Source of the DNA: Stomoxys calcitrans
Taxonomy: Eukaryota > Arthropoda > Insecta > Diptera > Muscidae
DNA length: 64,000 bases
Assembly (NCBI RefSeq): GCF_963082655.1
Contig: NC_081554.1
Location: forward strand, 62,384,820 to 62,448,819
Direction of reading: 5' to 3'
Shown here: in pieces, positions 45,346 to 56,270 of the stretch
Layout: the number at the start of each line of letters is the position of its first letter
How positions within the stretch are numbered: position 1 is the stretch's first letter
The notes under the pieces: generated by a model
What the model was told of the DNA's origin: nothing
Database searches by the model: none
The model's input: the letters and a program-made list of their open reading frames with translations, nothing else
Program-made: the position numbers and the translations under genes

Positions 45346-46346
45346 ATCATGTTCTTATACTTTTTATTTATGTAGACTAGTAAGTCATATAACTGGTCAA
45401 GTTTTTACAAAGCTCTCATATGATCTTATTTCTTGATTGGATTTTTTAAACACATGGAGTTTACAATTCAACTTTTAGGCCAATCATTGTCTTATCGATA
45501 AAGCTTCAACTAAAACCCTCTTCCAATTTGAATTCATTAGCACCTGGAGGCCACAATTCAAAACCGATTCGGCTGAAATGGAATGTTCAGAAACATGCGT
45601 TTTAAAGAGAATTCTCCTTAAATCATCTTAAACAGTTTCCTTACTCAAAAAAACCAAACTTCAGTTGATATATGCTATTTAATTCTTCAATTAACGTTGC
45701 CTTTTTTTAATGTTTTAAACATTCATTATTTTATGGTATTGTCCCCTTTCCTTTTTTTTTAATATTTTCACTGAGTTTGAGTGTCCCCATTGCCTCATGC
45801 AGCTGTTGAGTTTGAGTGGGGCGTTTTTTGTGCTGTCTCTATTCATTATAATTCACATATTCCCTGTTCTGTAATAACAACATAATTTTATTTGCCATGT
45901 TATGTTGCACTTGATAAAAAAACGAAGTAATCCTTGTCGTTCTCATCTACTCATGTAGATATTTTTTTTTTTGTAAATTTGAATGTGTGTTTGCGTTTTT
46001 TTTTTCTGCTGCATGTTTTCCCTTATAATTTGTGTAATTTGATGATTGTATGTGGCTTAAGGGCAACATCATGATGACAATGTGATATTAAATAAATTTG
46101 GGTTGATTTAATAGATGGAAAAAAATAAAAAGTCCGACTCATATGTAGGAACAACACATATCAAAAGAGCCAAAGATATTTTGCTAAAAAAGAGTGTAGC
46201 GTTAGGACGGGACGAACCTTGGATAGCTCCACAATGGATTTTGCTGGAAATATACACAAACTAGCTTTTTGTATTGAGTAACGTATAGAAGAATAATCAG
46301 TCAAAGGGTTTTTCTAAGTTCTCAGGAAGTTCGATGGTGAAGGATG
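45346..46346. other. unassigned AT-rich spacer
   Basis: T-rich runs near 45750, 45965 and 46000. No gene or known repeat. Confidence 0.4.
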
Positions 46347-46539
46347 TATTGGGTTGCCCAAAAAGTAATTGCAGATTTTTCATATAGTCGGCGTTGACAA
46401 ATTTTTTCACAGCTTGTGACTCTGTAATTGCATTCTTTCTTCTGTCAGTTATCAGCTGTTACATTTAGTTTGCTTTAGAAAAAAAGTGTAAAAAAAGTAT
46501 ATTTGATTAAAGTTCATTCTAAGTTTTATTAAAAATGTA

Positions 46540-48182
46540 CAGCGGTCAAAAAAAGTATTCATCATTAGCAAAATTGATAATAAATTCACTTATTTTGGGT
46601 AATTGAAGAAAATTTAAAGTAAACAAATAATGCAGTTTTATGCAATAGTTTATTTTTCGTAATATGTTTTAAAATAAATTCAAAAAATAAATTTAATTAG
46701 GGCAAAAAATGCAATTTTATATAATAACACCAAAAACAGAACAAAAAAAGTATTCATCATTGATGTGCTATCATCAAAGTCAAATTGAAATATTATTTGG
46801 GAATCCCCCTTTTCTGTTTTATTTAGTAAAGGAGGCTTTGCCCTTGACAGCAAATATTTAATTTCATTGAAAATATAGTTTTTGTCAAAATGGGTCGTAA
46901 GCAAAACGAGGTTTCTGATGAGGTAAAAGTTTTGATAATAAAACACCACAGGAATGGTTTAACTCAAAAAACTATCAGTGAAATATTAAATAGACCACGA
47001 TCTACTATACAATCCATCATCAGAAAGTGGACAGAAACGAAAACTGTTGACAATAAACCAAGATCTGGTCGACCAAAAGCACTTTCAGTTGGAGATGTGC
47101 GTTGGCTAGTGCGGCAAGTTCAGAAAACTCCGAAGACAAATGCGACCATTCTTCGTAAAAACACTATGGAAAATTTAGGGAAGGAAGTTACTACACAAAC
47201 AATTCGAAATACACTCAAAAGGCATAGTTACAGAGGAAGAACTGCACGTAAGAAGCCCTTTATAAATAAAATAAACCGAGTGAAAAGGCTAAACTTCGCA
47301 AAAATGTATGTAAAACAGCCCGAATCATTTTGGAAAACAGTCATTTTTGCAGACGAGAGCAAGTTTAATCTTTTTGGGTGCGATGGAAAGGTCATAGTGT
47401 ACAGAAAACCAAATACAGAGCTTGAAGAACGAAACACAGTTGCTACTGTAAAACATGGTGGAGGTGGTTTAATGGTTTGGGGGTGTATGGCGGCTTCAGG
47501 AGCGGGAAATCTTGAAATTATTAATGGAGTAATGGATCATAAGTATTACATTGACATTTTAAAGAGGAATTCAAAAGATAGTGCTGTAAAACTTGGGCTT
47601 GGTAATAACTTTCAATATTATCAAGATAATGACCCCAAACATTCTGCTTTAAATACCAAGATGTGGATGCTGTATAACTGCCCCAAAGTCATTAAAACTC
47701 CTCCTCAAAGTCCCGACTTGAACCCAATTGAACATCTTTGGGAACATCTCGAACGCAAATTGAGAACGCGCAATTTTTCGAGCAAGAGTCAAATGCAACA
47801 GGTGATAATGGAGGAATGGACTAATATAGACCAAAATATAACCGCTAAATTAGTCCAATCGATGTCAAACCGTTTAAAAGAAGTTATAAGACGCGGTGGT
47901 CGAATAACAAAGTATTAATTTTTTTTAAATTGTGTTATTTATTTTTTTTTGTTTTTTAGCAATGATGAATACTTTTTTTGTTTAATTTTTTGTGTTCAGC
48001 TGTAAAATGGCCCTTTTTGTTCCAATAAATACTATTTTTTTCTTTAAAAACAATGAAATTGTGTACATATATATCACACAAGCACTACTGCATCATTAGT
48101 TTAATATGTTTTTATTCCAATTGCCTTTTGTAGACTTATTAAAAAAAAAACATTGAATGATGAATACTTTTTTTGACCGCTG
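46540..48182 (+). mobile_element. complete Tc1-like transposon with IR/DR ends
   Basis: Perfect 27-bp terminal repeats beginning CAGCGGTCAAAAAAAGTATT, bounded by TA (46538-46539 and 48183-48184). A second copy of the AAAAAAAGTATTCATCATTG motif lies inside each end (about 46742 and, inverted, 47960), so each end carries an outer and an inner repeat about 200 bp apart, the IR/DR layout known from several Tc1-family elements. 1643 bp long with an intact gene. All visible parts needed for transposition look present; activity is untested. Confidence 0.92.
46890..47918 (+). CDS. Tc1-like transposase (DD34E), intact
   Basis: 342 residues from ATG at 46890 to TAA at 47918, the usual size for Tc1 transposases. 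It would cut and paste the surrounding element at TA sites in the nucleus. The N-terminal paired-type DNA-binding domain covers about residues 1-110, with helix-turn-helix-like sequence LTQKTISEILNRPRSTIQSI and a GRPR-like hinge (RSGRPK, 58-63). The DDE domain has FADESKFNLFG (D155), YQDNDPKHSA (D246) and LNPIEHLWEHLE (E281); 34 residues lie between the last two, defining DD34E. The G-rich motif GGGGLMVWGCM is at 190-200. Basic residues RGRTARKK near 115-122 may form a nuclear localisation signal (inference). No stop, frameshift or lost catalytic residue is seen, so it may be functional. It has its own 324-bp leader from the left terminus and no visible intron. Confidence 0.95.
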   Translation: MGRKQNEVSDEVKVLIIKHHRNGLTQKTISEILNRPRSTIQSIIRKWTETKTVDNKPRSGRPKALSVGDVRWLVRQVQKTPKTNATILRKNTMENLGKEVTTQTIRNTLKRHSYRGRTARKKPFINKINRVKRLNFAKMYVKQPESFWKTVIFADESKFNLFGCDGKVIVYRKPNTELEERNTVATVKHGGGGLMVWGCMAASGAGNLEIINGVMDHKYYIDILKRNSKDSAVKLGLGNNFQYYQDNDPKHSALNTKMWMLYNCPKVIKTPPQSPDLNPIEHLWEHLERKLRTRNFSSKSQMQQVIMEEWTNIDQNITAKLVQSMSNRLKEVIRRGGRITKY

Positions 48183-48232
48183 TATTTACTTTTTTTTAAA
48201 AAATCCGCAATTACTTTTTGGGCAACCCAATA

Positions 48233-48741
48233 TATGGGGATTATATCTTTGCAGCATGCTTGTGTATACTTAGCAAATCCCTTGCCAATATTGGCGCCTC
48301 CTTTATCCACTCCGTGAATACTGACCTTCTCGTATTGTCAACAACCGTCTTGTGTTGAGGTGTAGGGTTTGTAACCACGAAACGAAAATCGTTGAAAAAA
48401 CAAAGAAAAGGAAAAACAAGTTCCCTTATGTAGAAGGCCCACCGCAAACGAATGATGAACCCTGATTTGCGAATCTTCCTCGGTACGAACTCCTTACAGA
48501 TGCTGCATAATCACTGACGGATATATTCTAGTAGAAAGGCACAACACCAACTATGCTCTCCTGCGAAAAGTATAATGGATTAGGAAAGGCTTTGCAGCCA
48601 TGAGACAAGATATGAGTTTGGCTGAGGATATATACTCTGAGACTAAGACACCTTGCGAGCCCCCCGATTGAAGAGTTGGTAGTGAGTTTGAAATACCAGT
48701 GCAGTGGTCGTGGATTTGGTTTCAAACAGAAGCATAAGTGT
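48233..48741. other. unassigned sequence
   Basis: A minus-strand open frame at 48241-48447 (68 residues, ending with VFTEWIKEAPILARDLLS and HKHAAKI) is better balanced in composition than most, but I do not recognise it. It could be a remnant of a host exon or of an old element. Confidence 0.3.
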
Positions 48742-49930
48742 GTCGCTATGGCGAATATGAATTGCGCCCTCTATGGCCTGAAGAAGTCATGATCCAAGAT
48801 CGGTTTATATGGCAGCTATCTCAGTTAGTGAACCGATTTGAAACATACTTGGAAGTTAAAACAAAACAGATTAAGCATAATTTCAGCCAAATCGGATAAT
48901 AATTGCGCACTCTAGAGGGTCGATCAGTCAAGATCCCAGATCGGTTTATGTGGCAGCTATATCAGGTATTAAGCCGATTTGAATCATACTTAGCACAGTT
49001 TTTGGAAATCATAACAAAACGCTTCATGCACAATTTCTGCCAAATCGGATAAGAATTGAGCCCACCTAAATTTCCTATGAAAATTCCATAACAAAATACC
49101 TCATGCAAAATTCCAGCCAAATCGGAAATGAATTGCGCCCTCTATTGGCTGAAGAAGTCATGATCCAAGATCGGTTTATATGGCAGCTATCTCAGTTAAC
49201 GATCCTGTTTGAACCATACTCAGCAAAGTTGTTGGAAGTTAAAACAAAACACTTCATGCACAATTTCTGCCAAATCGGATGAGAATTGAACCCTCTAGTC
49301 GCTCAAGAAGTCAAGATCCAAGATCGGTTTATATGGCGGCGTTATCAGGTTATAAACCGATTTTGACCATTCTCAGCACATGTATTGGAATTCATAACAA
49401 AACACTTCATACAAAATTTCAGTTTAAGAGGATAGGAATTGCGCCCTCTAGTGGCTCAAGAAGTCAAGATCGCCGATATGGCCCATTTACAATCCCAACC
49501 GACCTACACAGGTAAGAAAAATTTGTGTAAAATTTCAAGCGCCTAACTTTACTCCTTCGAAAGTAAGCGTGCCTTCGACAGACGGACGGACATGGCTAGA
49601 TCGACTTAAAATGTCATGACGATCAAGAATATATATACTTCATTGGGTCTCAGACCACCGTAGCGCAGAGGTTAGCATGTCCGCCTATGACGATGAAAGC
49701 CTGGGTTTGAATCCTGGCGAGACCACCAGCATAAATTTTCTGCGGTGGTTTTCCCCCCCTAATGCTGGCAACATTTGTGAGGTACTATGCCATGTAAAAC
49801 TTCTCTTCATAGAGGTATCGCACTGCGACACGTCGTTCGGTCTCGGCTCTGGTCTCAGACGAATATTTGGAGGTGTTACGAACGGAATGACGAAATTAGT
49901 ATACCCCCATCTTATGGTGGAGGGTATAAA
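48742..49930 (-). mobile_element. HINE with a SINE inside, 3' end missing
   Basis: Internal repeats (AAGATCGGTTTATATGGCAG) from 48742, CAGACGGACGGACATGGCTA at 49577-49596, the core to GGGTCTCAGAC, then the SINE 49656-49850. The 5' end (CGAATATTTGGAGGTGTTAC to GGAGGGTATAAAAA) lies at 49861-49930. A further HINE-like fragment without ends follows to about 50135. Confidence 0.8.
49656..49850 (+). mobile_element. tRNA-derived SINE (type 1) with perfect target-site duplication
   Basis: Flanked by GGTCTCAGAC at 49646-49655 and 49851-49860. The tRNA-like head has A box TAGCGCAGAGGTTAGCATGT and B box GGGTTTGAATCCTGGC; the body is TTTCTGCGGTGGTTTTCC to GTCGTTCGGTCTCGGCTCT. It stops at CTCGGCT, whereas other copies continue for 100-200 bp, so the mobile unit may be shorter than the longest copies suggest. 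Confidence 0.87.
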
Positions 49931-50407
49931 AATGTCAGCCCATCTACGGGGCTCAACAAGTCTAATCGGAAGATCGGGAGCTTTATTAGGTTATGGACCG
50001 AATTTCACAAAGCATAATGTGGGTAACTATGCTATGCTATACATTTTAGCCAAATCGGAAAATAGTTGCACCCTGTGTGGGTTCAAGAAATCATATCGTG
50101 AGATCGGTTTGTATGGGAGCTACATATGTCTAAACAATACCGTTATTCTCCTTGTAGGAAACATCCGGCCAATTGAAACTTCTTAAGATGAAAGTAGACA
50201 AAATTACCTTTCAGGAAAATTTTGCCACATGATCTCTATTTAAAGAGTTGCCACCTAGGCGCAATATTTAATTTTTGAGCTTCCAAACTCATAGACATAA
50301 GATACTGTTTAAATTTTTTCAAGATTGATGAATTTCAAAATTAAGTTTTTGCTTCTGATACTGGTCGTTTGGTCCATAGTGCATATGATTCAACTATCCA
50401 TAAATAT
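49931..50407 (-). mobile_element. HINE-like fragment followed by unassigned sequence
   Basis: To about 50135: AGCCAAATCGGAAAATAGTT and GAGATCGGTTTGTATGGGAG mark a HINE internal repeat. From 50136 to 50407 nothing is recognised. Confidence 0.5.
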
Positions 50408-51828
50408 AACAAGTAAAAGCGTGCCAAGTTCGGCCGTGCCGAATCTTATAAACCCTCCACCATGGATCGCATTTGTCGAGTTCTTTTCCTGGCATCTCTT
50501 CTTCGGCCAAAAAAAGGATGAAAGAAAAGATTTCCTCTGCTATTAGAGCGATATTAAGATATGATCCGGTTCGGATCACAATTAAATTATATGTTGGCGA
50601 CCTGTGTAAAATGTCACCCACTTCGAATAAGAATTGCGCCCTTTGGGAGCTCAAGAAGTAAAATAGAGAGATCGATTTATATGGGAGCTGTATCAGGCTA
50701 TGGACCGATTCAGACCTTAGTAAACACGTATGTTGATGGTCATGAGAGGATGCGTCCTACAAAATTTCAGGCAAATCGGATAATAATTGCGACATCTAGT
50801 GGCTCAAGAAGTCAATACCCAAGATCGGTTTATATGGCAGCCATATCAAGTTATGGACCGATTTGAACTATTCTGAACACAGTTGTTGAAAGTCATAATG
50901 AAATAGGTCATACAAAATTTCAGCCAAATCGGATCGGTATTGCGCCCTCTAGAGGCCCAAGAAGTCAAGTCCCCAAATCGGTTTATATGACAGCCATATC
51001 AGGTTATGGACCGATTTGAATCATACTTGCCACAGTTGTTGGATATCATAACAAAATACTTCGTGCAAAATTTCATTAAAATCGGATAAGAATTGCGCCC
51101 TCTAGTGGCTCAATAAGTCAAGTCCCCAGATCGGTTTATATGCAGCTACATCAGGTTATGTACCGATTTGAACCATACTTGGCACACTTGTTGGATATCA
51201 CAACAAAACACGTCGTGCAAAATTTCATACCAATCGGATAAGAATTGCGCCCTCTAGAGGCTCAAGAAGTCGAGATCCCAGACCGGTTTATATGGCAGCT
51301 ATATCAGGTTATGAACTGATTTAAACCTTATTTGAGACAGTTGTTGAAAGAAAAAATAAAAAACGTCATGCAAAATTTCAGCCAAATCAGATAGGAATTG
51401 CGCCCTCTAGAAGCTCAAGAAGTCAAGATCCCAGATCGGTTTATATGGCAGCTATATCAGGTTATGGACCGATTTGAACCATACTTGGTACAGTTGTTGG
51501 ATATCATAACAAAACATGTCGTGCAAAATTTCATACCAATCGGATAAGAATTGCGCCCTCTAGAGGCTCAAGAAGTCAAGACCCAAGATCGGTTTATATG
51601 GCAGCTATATCAGAACATGGACCGATATGGCCCATTTACAATCCCAACCGACCTTCACTAATTAGAAGTATTTGTGCAAAATTTCAAGAGGCTAGCTTTA
51701 CTCGTTCGAAAGTTAGCGTGCTTTTGACAGACAGACGGACGGACGGACATGACTAGATCGATATAAAATGTCACGAAGATCAAGCATATATATACTTTAT
51801 GGGGTCTCAGACAAATATTTCGAGTAGT
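50408..51828 (-). mobile_element. HINE, nearly complete
   Basis: 3' terminus AACAAGTAAAAGCGTGCCAA at 50408, hairpin TTCGGCCGTGCCGAA. Seven internal repeats of roughly 180 bp follow, then GACAGACAGACGGACGGACG at 51727 and the core to TTTCGAGTAGTTAC at 51832. The final 5' end (TATACCC) is missing. Confidence 0.83.
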
Positions 51829-52157
51829 TACAGTAATTCGAGTGCTTCGCAAAGGTAGGTTCAGGACCTGCACCCTATTGTCTACAAGGTACACCCATGT
51901 TAGATAGTCAGTCTGCAGGAATTTTGTCTATTTCAGCTTCAAGGCTGTGGCTTGCAGGGAGACTCTATTCAGGTGGCTTTCGCGCGGGTGAAAACAAGAT
52001 AAGAGTCTTTCAGGCATGCAACCTCGAGAGAGGCGTCCATAACCTAAGACAAAGCATACAAGAATTTCCCAAAAGCAAAAATAATAAGGACCCGAGCATA
52101 AGCGAACACCTTGACGTCTTAAATATCTACAGAATCTAATCAAAAACCCGTTGGACA
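51829..52157. other. unassigned sequence
   Basis: An open frame at 51897-52139 (80 residues; RLWLAGRLYSGGFRAGENKI) has no family features I recognise. It may be part of an unrecognised retroelement. Confidence 0.3.
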
Positions 52158-52398
52158 ACCAACTCAAGTTTGAGCTCAATGATAAAGGACCTCCTTTTTA
52201 TAGCCGAGTCAGAACGATGGGCCACAGTACGACACCTATTTGGGTTTTTATATGGCAAGTGTTTTACAAATGTGGGCAGCGTTAGGAGGGGATAACCATG
52301 GCTGAAAATTCTTCCAGATGTTCTCGACAGGATTCAAACCCAGACTTTCATCGTCATAGGCGTACATACTAGCCTATGCGCAACGGTGGTCTACATAG
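52158..52398 (-). mobile_element. tRNA-derived SINE (type 1), decayed
   Basis: On the minus strand: CGCATAGGCTAGTATGTACG (A-box region), GTTTGAATCCTGTCGAGAAC (B-box region), TTCAGCCATGGTTATCCCCT and CTCGGCTATAAAAAGGAGGT, ending near AAGTTTGAGCTC inverse. Confidence 0.75.
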
Positions 52399-52829
52399 CA
52401 CCGCTTTTTGATTTCAATGCCAAACTATTCATCCTATTCATATCTCGCAGATGACACATGTTCTTCCTTTCCGACATCGCACCCATATTTGAGGGTGAAC
52501 ACAAGGTTCACAGACGATTCCTTATGGTGGCTATGCAAAACTTTGCCCCGTTTAAACTGCATGTCATTTCTACTTACTTACTTATTTTTTAACAATAAAA
52601 TCCATAACACGACTCCATAGAACTCATAAAAATAATTTAGTTATTAGCAATGACAATACGTAGTACGTGCAATGTCCAGACAATAAAAGAAAAAGCGCTA
52701 AAACAATTTGCATGCCATCAAAAATTCATTAAGTGTTAATTTTGCACATTAAACTGGCACAGCAGTAAAGTGTGTCCAAACACAGTCAAGGGTTAAAATT
52801 AAAATAAATTTGAGAAGAACTTAGTGAAT
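52399..52829. other. unassigned AT-rich spacer
   Basis: No gene or known repeat recognised. Confidence 0.35.
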
Positions 52830-54025
52830 TTGTTTGTAACACCCAAAAGGAAGAGAGATAGACCCATTGATATATATAAATATCGACTCAGAATCACAAT
52901 TCTGATTCGATTTAGCTATGTCCGTCTGTCTGTCTGTCCGTCCGTCTGTCTGTCCGTCTGTCTGTCCATGTTAATTTGTGTACAAAATACAGATCGCAGT
53001 TTTCATCCGATCGTCTCCAAATTTGGTACAGGCATGTTTTTCGGCCTAGAGACGAAGCCTATTGAAATTGGAAAAAATCGGTTCAGATCTGGATATAGTT
53101 CCCATATATATGTTCGTCCGATTTTCAGTAATACTGCAATAAAATGGTCATTTGTTAACCGATTCTCTCAAAATTTGGCAGAAAGGATTTTTTTACAACT
53201 CTCGATATTACTGGTGAATTTCATGGAAATCGGTTCAGATTCGGATATAGCTCTCATGTATATATATAGCCCGATTTGAACTTCTAAAGTCACAGCAATC
53301 TCATTTATCGACTTATCTTGGCAAAATTTTGCACAACGCTTTCCTCGACGACTACCACAATATCTGAGAAGTTTGCTCCAAATCGGTTCAGATTTAGATA
53401 TAGCTCCCATATATATGTTCGTTCGATTTGCAGTAATATTGCAATAAAATGGTCATTTGTTAACCGATTTCCTCGAAATTCGGCAGGAGGGGTTTTCTCT
53501 TGACTTTCAATATTACTGGTGAATTTCATGGAAATCGGTTCAGATTGAGATACAGCTCTCATATATATATATCGCCCGATTTTAACTTCTAGAGTCACAG
53601 CAAGCTCATTTATCGACTAATCTTGCCAAAATTTTGCACAACGCTTTCCTCGACGACTACCACAATATCTGAGAAGTTTGCTCCAAATCGGTTCAGATCT
53701 GGATATAGCTGCCATATATATGTTTGTCCGATTTGCAGTAATATTGCAATAAAATGGTCTTTTGTTAACCGATTTTCTCGAAATTCGGCAGGAGGGGTTT
53801 TCTCTTGACTTTCAATATAACTGGCGAATTTCATGGAAATCGGTTCAGATTGAGATATAGCTTTCAAATACATATATAGCCCGATTTTCACTGCTAGAGT
53901 CACAGCAAGCGCATTTATTGATCCATCTTGCCAAAATTTTGCACAACGCTTTCCTCGACGACTACCACAATATCCATAGAGTTTGGTCAAAATCGGTTGA
54001 GATCTGGATATAGCTGCCATATATA

Positions 54026-55331
54026 AAGAGTGATTTGTTAAGAGCTTGATAACTTTTTTTTTTAAAAAAACGCATAAAATTTGCAAAATCTCATCGGTTC
54101 TTTATTTGAAACGTTAGATTGGTCCATGACATTTACTTTTTGAAGATAATTTCATTTAAATGTTGACCGCGGCTGCGTCTTAGGTGGTCCATTCGGAAAG
54201 TCCAATTTTGGGCAACTTTTTCGAGCATTTCGGCCGGAATAGCCCGAATTTCTTCGGAAATGTTGTCTTCCAAAGCTGGAATAGTTGCTGGCTTATTTCT
54301 GTAGACTTTAGACTTGACGTAGCCCCACAAAAAATAGTCTAAAGGCGTCAAATCGCATGATCTTGGTGGCCAACTTACCGGTCCATTTCTTGAGATGAAT
54401 TGTTCTCCGAAGTTTTCCCTCAAAATGGCCATAGAATCGCGAGCTGTGTGGCATGTAGCGCCATCTTGTTGAAACCACATGTCAACCAAGTTCAGTTCTT
54501 CCATTTTTGGCAACAAAAAGTTTGTTAGCATCGAACGATAGCGATCGCCATTCACCGTAACGTTGCGTCCAACAGCATCTTTGAAAAAATACGGTCCAAT
54601 GATTCCACCAGCGTACAAACCACACCAAACAGTGCATTTTTCGGGATGCATGGGCAGTTTTCGAACGGCTTCTGGTTGCTCTTCACTCCAAATGCGGCAA
54701 TTTTGCTTATTTACGTAGCCATTCAACCAGAAATGAGCCTCATCGCTGAACAAAATTTGTCGATAAAAAAGCGGATTTTCTGCCAACTTTTCTAGGGCCC
54801 ATTCACTGAAAATTCGACGTTGTGGCAGATCGTTCGGCTTCAGTTCTTGCACGAGCTGTATTTTATACGGTTTTACACCAAGATCTTTGCGTAAAATCTT
54901 CCATGTGGTCGAATAACACAAACCCAATTGCTGCGAACGGCGACGAATCGACATTTCACGGTCTTCAGCAACACTCTCAGAAACAGACGCATTATTCTCT
55001 TCTGTACGCACTGTACGCATTCGTGTGGTTGGTTTAATGTCCAATAAAGTAAACTGAGTGCGAAACTTGGTCACAATCGCATTAATTGTTTGCTCACTTG
55101 GTCGATTATGTAGACCATAAATCGGACGTAAAGCGCGAAACACATTTCGAACCGAACACTGATTTTGGTAATAAAATTCAATGATTTGCAAGCGTTGCTC
55201 GTTAGTAAGTCTATTCATGATGAAATGTCAAAGCATACTGAGCATCTTTCTCTTTGACACCATGTCTGAAATCCCACGTGATCTGTCAAATACTAATGCA
55301 TGAAAATCCTAACCTCAAAAAAATCACCCTT
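54026..55331 (-). mobile_element. complete DD41D (rosa-type) transposon
   Basis: 1306 bp, ends AAGAGTGATTTGTT and the inverse of AAGGGTGATTTTTT, flanked by TA (54024-54025, 55332-55333). The host repeat reads GCCATATA / TA / TGTTTGTCCG and is present unoccupied at 53711-53730. The right-hand 202 bp are the source of both arms of the snap-back MITEs at 264 and 27989. Terminal repeats are short and imperfect. Confidence 0.92.
54133..55218 (-). CDS. DD41D mariner-like transposase, intact
   Basis: 361 residues, from ATG at 55218 to the stop at 54133. It should catalyse TA-targeted cut-and-paste of its own element. The N-terminal half (about 1-140) is the DNA-binding part, with SIRRRSQQLGLCYSTTWKIL as a likely second helix-turn-helix. 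The catalytic domain shows FSDEAHFWLNG (D159), WFQQDGATCHTA (D252) and DLTPLDYFLWGY (D294). 41 residues separate the last two aspartates, so it is DD41D, the rosa group described first in tephritid flies, rather than DD34D mariner (family assignment from this spacing). No stop or frameshift. The gene starts about 113 bp inside the right end. The snap-back MITEs keep its first codons and ends, and three other fossils in the window (14053, 31138, 41061) are related but distinct. Confidence 0.95.
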   Translation of the reverse strand: MNRLTNEQRLQIIEFYYQNQCSVRNVFRALRPIYGLHNRPSEQTINAIVTKFRTQFTLLDIKPTTRMRTVRTEENNASVSESVAEDREMSIRRRSQQLGLCYSTTWKILRKDLGVKPYKIQLVQELKPNDLPQRRIFSEWALEKLAENPLFYRQILFSDEAHFWLNGYVNKQNCRIWSEEQPEAVRKLPMHPEKCTVWCGLYAGGIIGPYFFKDAVGRNVTVNGDRYRSMLTNFLLPKMEELNLVDMWFQQDGATCHTARDSMAILRENFGEQFISRNGPVSWPPRSCDLTPLDYFLWGYVKSKVYRNKPATIPALEDNISEEIRAIPAEMLEKVAQNWTFRMDHLRRSRGQHLNEIIFKK

Positions 55332-56100
55332 TATGTTTGTCCGATTTGCAGTAATATTGCAATAAAATAGTCTTTTATTAACCGATTTTCTCGAAATTCG
55401 GCCGGAGGGATTTTCTCTTTATTCTCAATGTTACTGGTGAATTTCATGGAAATCAGTTCAGATTTAGATATAACTTTCACATACATATATCGCCCGATTT
55501 TCACTGCTAGAGTCACCGCAAGCGCATCTTGCCAAAATTTTGCACAACGCTTTCTTGGACGACTGTTACAATATCTGAGAAGTTTGCTCCAAATCGGTTC
55601 AGATTTAGATATAGCTCTCATATATATGTTCGTCCGATTTTGAGAAATTCATTGCAAAAAAGTGATTATTTGTTATCCGATTCTGTCGAAATTTTGCAGA
55701 AAGGATTTTCTTATGAGTCTCAATATTACTGGTGAATATCATAAAAATCGGATCAGATTTAGATATAGCTTTTATATATGTATATCGCCAGATTTTCACC
55801 GTAAGAGCCACTGCAAGCGCATTGTTTGACCAATCGTGGCAAAATTTTGCACAACGCTTTAGTTTGTTCGGATTTGGTTCAAAATTAGATATAGCTGCCA
55901 TATATACGTTCGTCAGATTTTGGGTAATTTGCCATAATATTGTCATTTGTCAACCGTAGTTTTTACAGTTTGAATATATTTGCTCGCCGAGGTCCATCAA
56001 AATTGGTTCAGAATTGGATATAGGTCCCACATTGTACCTATAGGGTGGGTGTAGGGTATTATACAGTCGGCACCGCCCGTCTTTTGCCCTTGCTTACTTG

Positions 56101-56270
56101 GTTTCTCTTAAAACTAAATTTCCACAAAAATGTCTCTAAGGACAGAATTTTCATGAAATTTTCTCTAAAGAAAAAATTCCATGAAATTTTCTCTAAAGAC
56201 AATATTTTCATAAAATTTCTATGAAGAAAAAAAATACAAACGGAATCTTCTCTGATGAAAAAAAATTTCC
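56101..56270. repeat. AT-rich minisatellite (TTTTCTCTAAAG)
   Basis: Repeats of AAATTTTCATGAAATTTTCT plus CTAAAGA at roughly 27-32-bp spacing. The same motif recurs at about 60580-60680 and 61150-61400. Confidence 0.7.

Larger units (their letters stand above)
46349..48230 (-). mobile_element. mariner-like MITE, copy 6, split by a Tc1-like element
   Basis: Left part 46349-46539 (TTGGGTTGCCCAAAAAGTAA to ATTAAAAATGTA) and right part 48183-48230 (TATTTACTTTTTTTTAAAAA to GGGCAACCCAA) together form one MITE. It is TA-flanked itself and is interrupted at a TA by 46540-48182. Confidence 0.85.
52830..56100 (+). mobile_element. HINE of a second class, split by the DD41D transposon
   Basis: Decayed 5' end, then a long GTCY tract (about 12 units, 52919-52968). 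Internal repeats of about 305 bp contain GACGACTACCACAATATCTG (53347, 53653, 53958) and ATTGCAATAAAATGGTCATT. The 3' end GGTGTAGGGTATTATACAGT with hairpin GTCGGCACCGCCCGTC is followed by TTGCTTACTTGGTT. It has different repeats and a different 3' hairpin from the TTCGGCCCGGCCGAA class but the same GTCY/core plan. Confidence 0.82.

Noticed and set aside
49677..50186. 169-codon plus-strand open frame
   Set aside because: It crosses a SINE, the HINE 5' end and a HINE fragment; a chance frame across unrelated repeats.
53305..54086. Open frames of 61-158 residues on both strands with repeated ISEKFAPNRFR / SQSEPISMKF phrases
   Set aside because: They are translations of the HINE internal repeats; the same phrases recur in many positions and on both strands, with no start context or protein family features.
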